From Ruminococcus flavefaciens AE3010 (GTDB taxonomy: Bacteria > Bacillota > Clostridia > Oscillospirales > Ruminococcaceae), in the NCBI RefSeq assembly GCF_000526795.1, contig NZ_JAGT01000001.1, positions 643,001-707,000 of the forward strand: a stretch of 64,000 bases of DNA, given 5' to 3'. Made by a program: the position numbers and the translations under genes. Each line of letters begins with the position of its first letter. The stretch's first letter is position 1. A model generated the notes under the pieces. That model searched no databases and had not been told where the DNA came from. It saw only the letters and a program-made list of their open reading frames with translations. Positions 62,689 through 64,000 of the stretch are shown in pieces.

Positions 62689-64000
62689 ATTTTTTTTCCT
62701 TTATGTAATTTTCAAACTCAATAGTATCAGCTATCTTTTCCGATGATATGAGTACAAGAGCTGCACCGCAGTACAATGCAAGGGTCATTTCCCAGACAGA
62801 AGCGTCAAAAATATAATTTGCAAACTGAAGAACATTGTCCTTTTCTGTCACATTATACAGCTTTACAAGATAATCCTGCATAGCTACAACACCGTGATGC
62901 TCTATCATTACTCCTTTCGGCTTTCCTGTTGTTCCTGAGGTATAGATACAATAGATAAGGTCATTCGGTGTATTTATATGCTGTAGATCATTGGGCGCAC
63001 CTGTCCAGACCTTACTGTCTGTAAGGTCTATTACGGGTATTTCGTTGTCAATTATTACATTTTCAGTTGTGTATTTCAGTACTGCCTTTGGTTTACAGTC
63101 ATCAAGCATGAAGCTTATTCTTTCGGCTGGATATGTCGGATCGATCGGCACGTATGCTCCGCCTGACTTGATGATTCCGTAGATTCCGCATATCATTTCT
63201 ATGCTTCTGTCTGCTATTATTGCGACAAAATCATCAGGCTTTACTCCGAGTTCACGCAGTTTGTGCGCAAGGCTGTTTGCCTTTGCATTGAGCTCTGCAT
63301 ATGTCAGAGTATTGTTTTCAAATACAAGCGCAGTATTATTTGGTGTTCTATTTACCTGTTCCTCAAAAAGTTCAACTACCGTCTTGTCTCTTTGATAATT
63401 CGTCTCAGTTGCGTTGAATTTACCCAAAATAAGCTGTTTTTCACTGTCAGTAACTACTTCAAGCTCTGATATCCTTGAATCAGGATGTGAAGCCATTTCT
63501 TCACATATCTTTTCAATTCTTGAAAGAATATTTTCTATCTCTCTCCGACAAAAAATATCAGAATCGTATATGATCTTAAATCCGAGACGTCCGTCATTTT
63601 CAAATGCAAGTATTGAAATAGGATAATTAGTCTGATCTCTTTCTGATTCAACATCAATGATATTTTTCTCTTCTTTACCCTGTATATCGCCTGACATATA
63701 ATTTTCAAAAACATACAGGATATTGATCAGTCCAGAGCCCTGTGAAGTCATGCTCTGTATCTCAGCCAGAGAAAAATAATCATAATTGGTGCTGTTTATA
63801 CTCTGCTCCTGCTGTGAACGCATAAGCGAAACTACTGTAGCAGATGCATCTGTTGTAACTCTTACAGGAATAGTATTTATAAACAATCCCACAATTTTCT
63901 CAATGCCATATACAGGAGCATTTCTTCCCGATATAACTTTACCGAATACAACATCATCACTATGACTGTAGGTCTGAAGAAGAATTCCAACTGCCGCTTC
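61691..64000 (-). other. NRPS module 1 (C partial, A, T)
   Basis: Pocket residues aligned by eye to the GrsA Phe domain read D-A-W-L-T-G-A-V-L-K, closest in my memory to Leu-type codes (D-A-W-L-Y-G-A-V-M-K) and also near aromatic codes, so a hydrophobic residue is likely. The A domain carries the 8-A frameshift. Unique cassette about 62423-62912. Confidence 0.6.
62645..64000 (-). CDS. Non-ribosomal peptide synthetase, 5' part upstream of a frameshift (partial)
   Basis: The frame is open from the right edge (64000) to a stop at 62645. It encodes the second half of a C domain (GRNAPVYGIEKIVGLFINTI, NTIPVRV), then an A domain with AELNAKANSLAHKLRELGV, IYTSGTTGKPKGVM and FDASVWEM, up to FENYIKEKK. 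The frame then leaves the A-domain sequence at a run of eight A (62697-62690 on the minus strand) and ends 45 bases later. Removal of one A joins it to the frame starting at 62688 with a normal A-domain sequence. The C domain resembles C1 of the second NRPS. The start codon lies outside the window. Confidence 0.85.
   Translation of the reverse strand, partial: EAAVGILLQTYSHSDDVVFGKVISGRNAPVYGIEKIVGLFINTIPVRVTTDASATVVSLMRSQQEQSINSTNYDYFSLAEIQSMTSQGSGLINILYVFENYMSGDIQGKEEKNIIDVESERDQTNYPISILAFENDGRLGFKIIYDSDIFCRREIENILSRIEKICEEMASHPDSRISELEVVTDSEKQLILGKFNATETNYQRDKTVVELFEEQVNRTPNNTALVFENNTLTYAELNAKANSLAHKLRELGVKPDDFVAIIADRSIEMICGIYGIIKSGGAYVPIDPTYPAERISFMLDDCKPKAVLKYTTENVIIDNEIPVIDLTDSKVWTGAPNDLQHINTPNDLIYCIYTSGTTGKPKGVMIEHHGVVAMQDYLVKLYNVTEKDNVLQFANYIFDASVWEMTLALYCGAALVLISSEKIADTIEFENYIKEKKCDFDTSAAAVFPSD

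Noticed and set aside
38288..63626. Dozens of plus-strand frames of 65-130 codons that recur with the same sequence several times
   Set aside because: They lie opposite the NRPS coding strand and repeat only because the modules repeat. They have no ribosome sites and no separate promoters.

Overview
The window looks like a chromosomal segment of an anaerobic, low-GC Gram-positive bacterium of the Ruminococcus type (Clostridia, Oscillospiraceae). The clearest pointers are a secreted GH43 arabinanase ending in a type I dockerin (a cellulosome part), BofA- and SpoIIM-like sporulation-family proteins, strong AGGAGG ribosome sites, consensus TTGACA/TATAAT promoters, and a ferredoxin-linked 2-oxoacid oxidoreductase. 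The genus is inferred, not proven.

Region 1 to 25,000 is ordinary chromosome. It holds a pyrimidine-nucleoside phosphorylase, a cluster of small unknown proteins with a BofA-like protein, a metallophosphoesterase, two ECF sigma/membrane anti-sigma pairs (3.5-5.3 kb on the minus strand, 9.2-11.3 kb on the plus strand), proC with SpoIIM-like and DUF624 membrane genes, a PflX-like radical SAM protein, a ThrE-type exporter, a two-component system followed by a MacB/Vex-type ABC transporter, a DMT exporter, the dockerin arabinanase and a membrane-anchored clostripain. Many units have a recognisable promoter and end in a hairpin terminator. A tRNA-Pro(CGG)/tRNA-Leu(UAA) pair follows at 24.9-25.1 kb.

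Region 25,200 to 64,000 is the accessory part. A Sfp-type phosphopantetheinyl transferase (plus strand) faces a long run of minus-strand genes. In transcription order these are: a giant NRPS entering from beyond the right edge, a second giant NRPS of 4551 aa, a heterodimeric ABC exporter, a nitrilase-family amidohydrolase, a small coiled-coil protein, a PaaK-like acyl/aryl-CoA ligase, a PLP aminotransferase, a four-subunit 2-oxoacid:ferredoxin oxidoreductase (gamma, delta, alpha, beta) and an SLC13-type anion transporter.

The visible assembly line has eight modules: C(partial)-A-T, C-A-T, C-A-T, C-A-T-E, then C-A-T, C-A-T, C-A-T, C-A-T-E. Binding-pocket residues read by eye suggest Glu for module 2 and Asn for module 8; one unidentified specificity is used three times and another twice. 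Both synthetases end in an epimerase domain and neither has a thioesterase, so a trans-acting release enzyme is expected. The A domains look like a shared scaffold with exchangeable cassettes of about 0.5 kb that carry the substrate pocket, and a stretch of about 6.2 kb is almost identical in the two genes. The upstream NRPS is split by an 8-A homopolymer frameshift in its first visible A domain. The ligase/aminotransferase/oxidoreductase set matches the enzymes needed to turn an aryl- or branched-chain acid into an amino acid by reductive carboxylation, which could feed the peptide or general metabolism. No rRNA, CRISPR array, transposase or phage gene was seen, and no gene-free stretch exceeds 300 bases.
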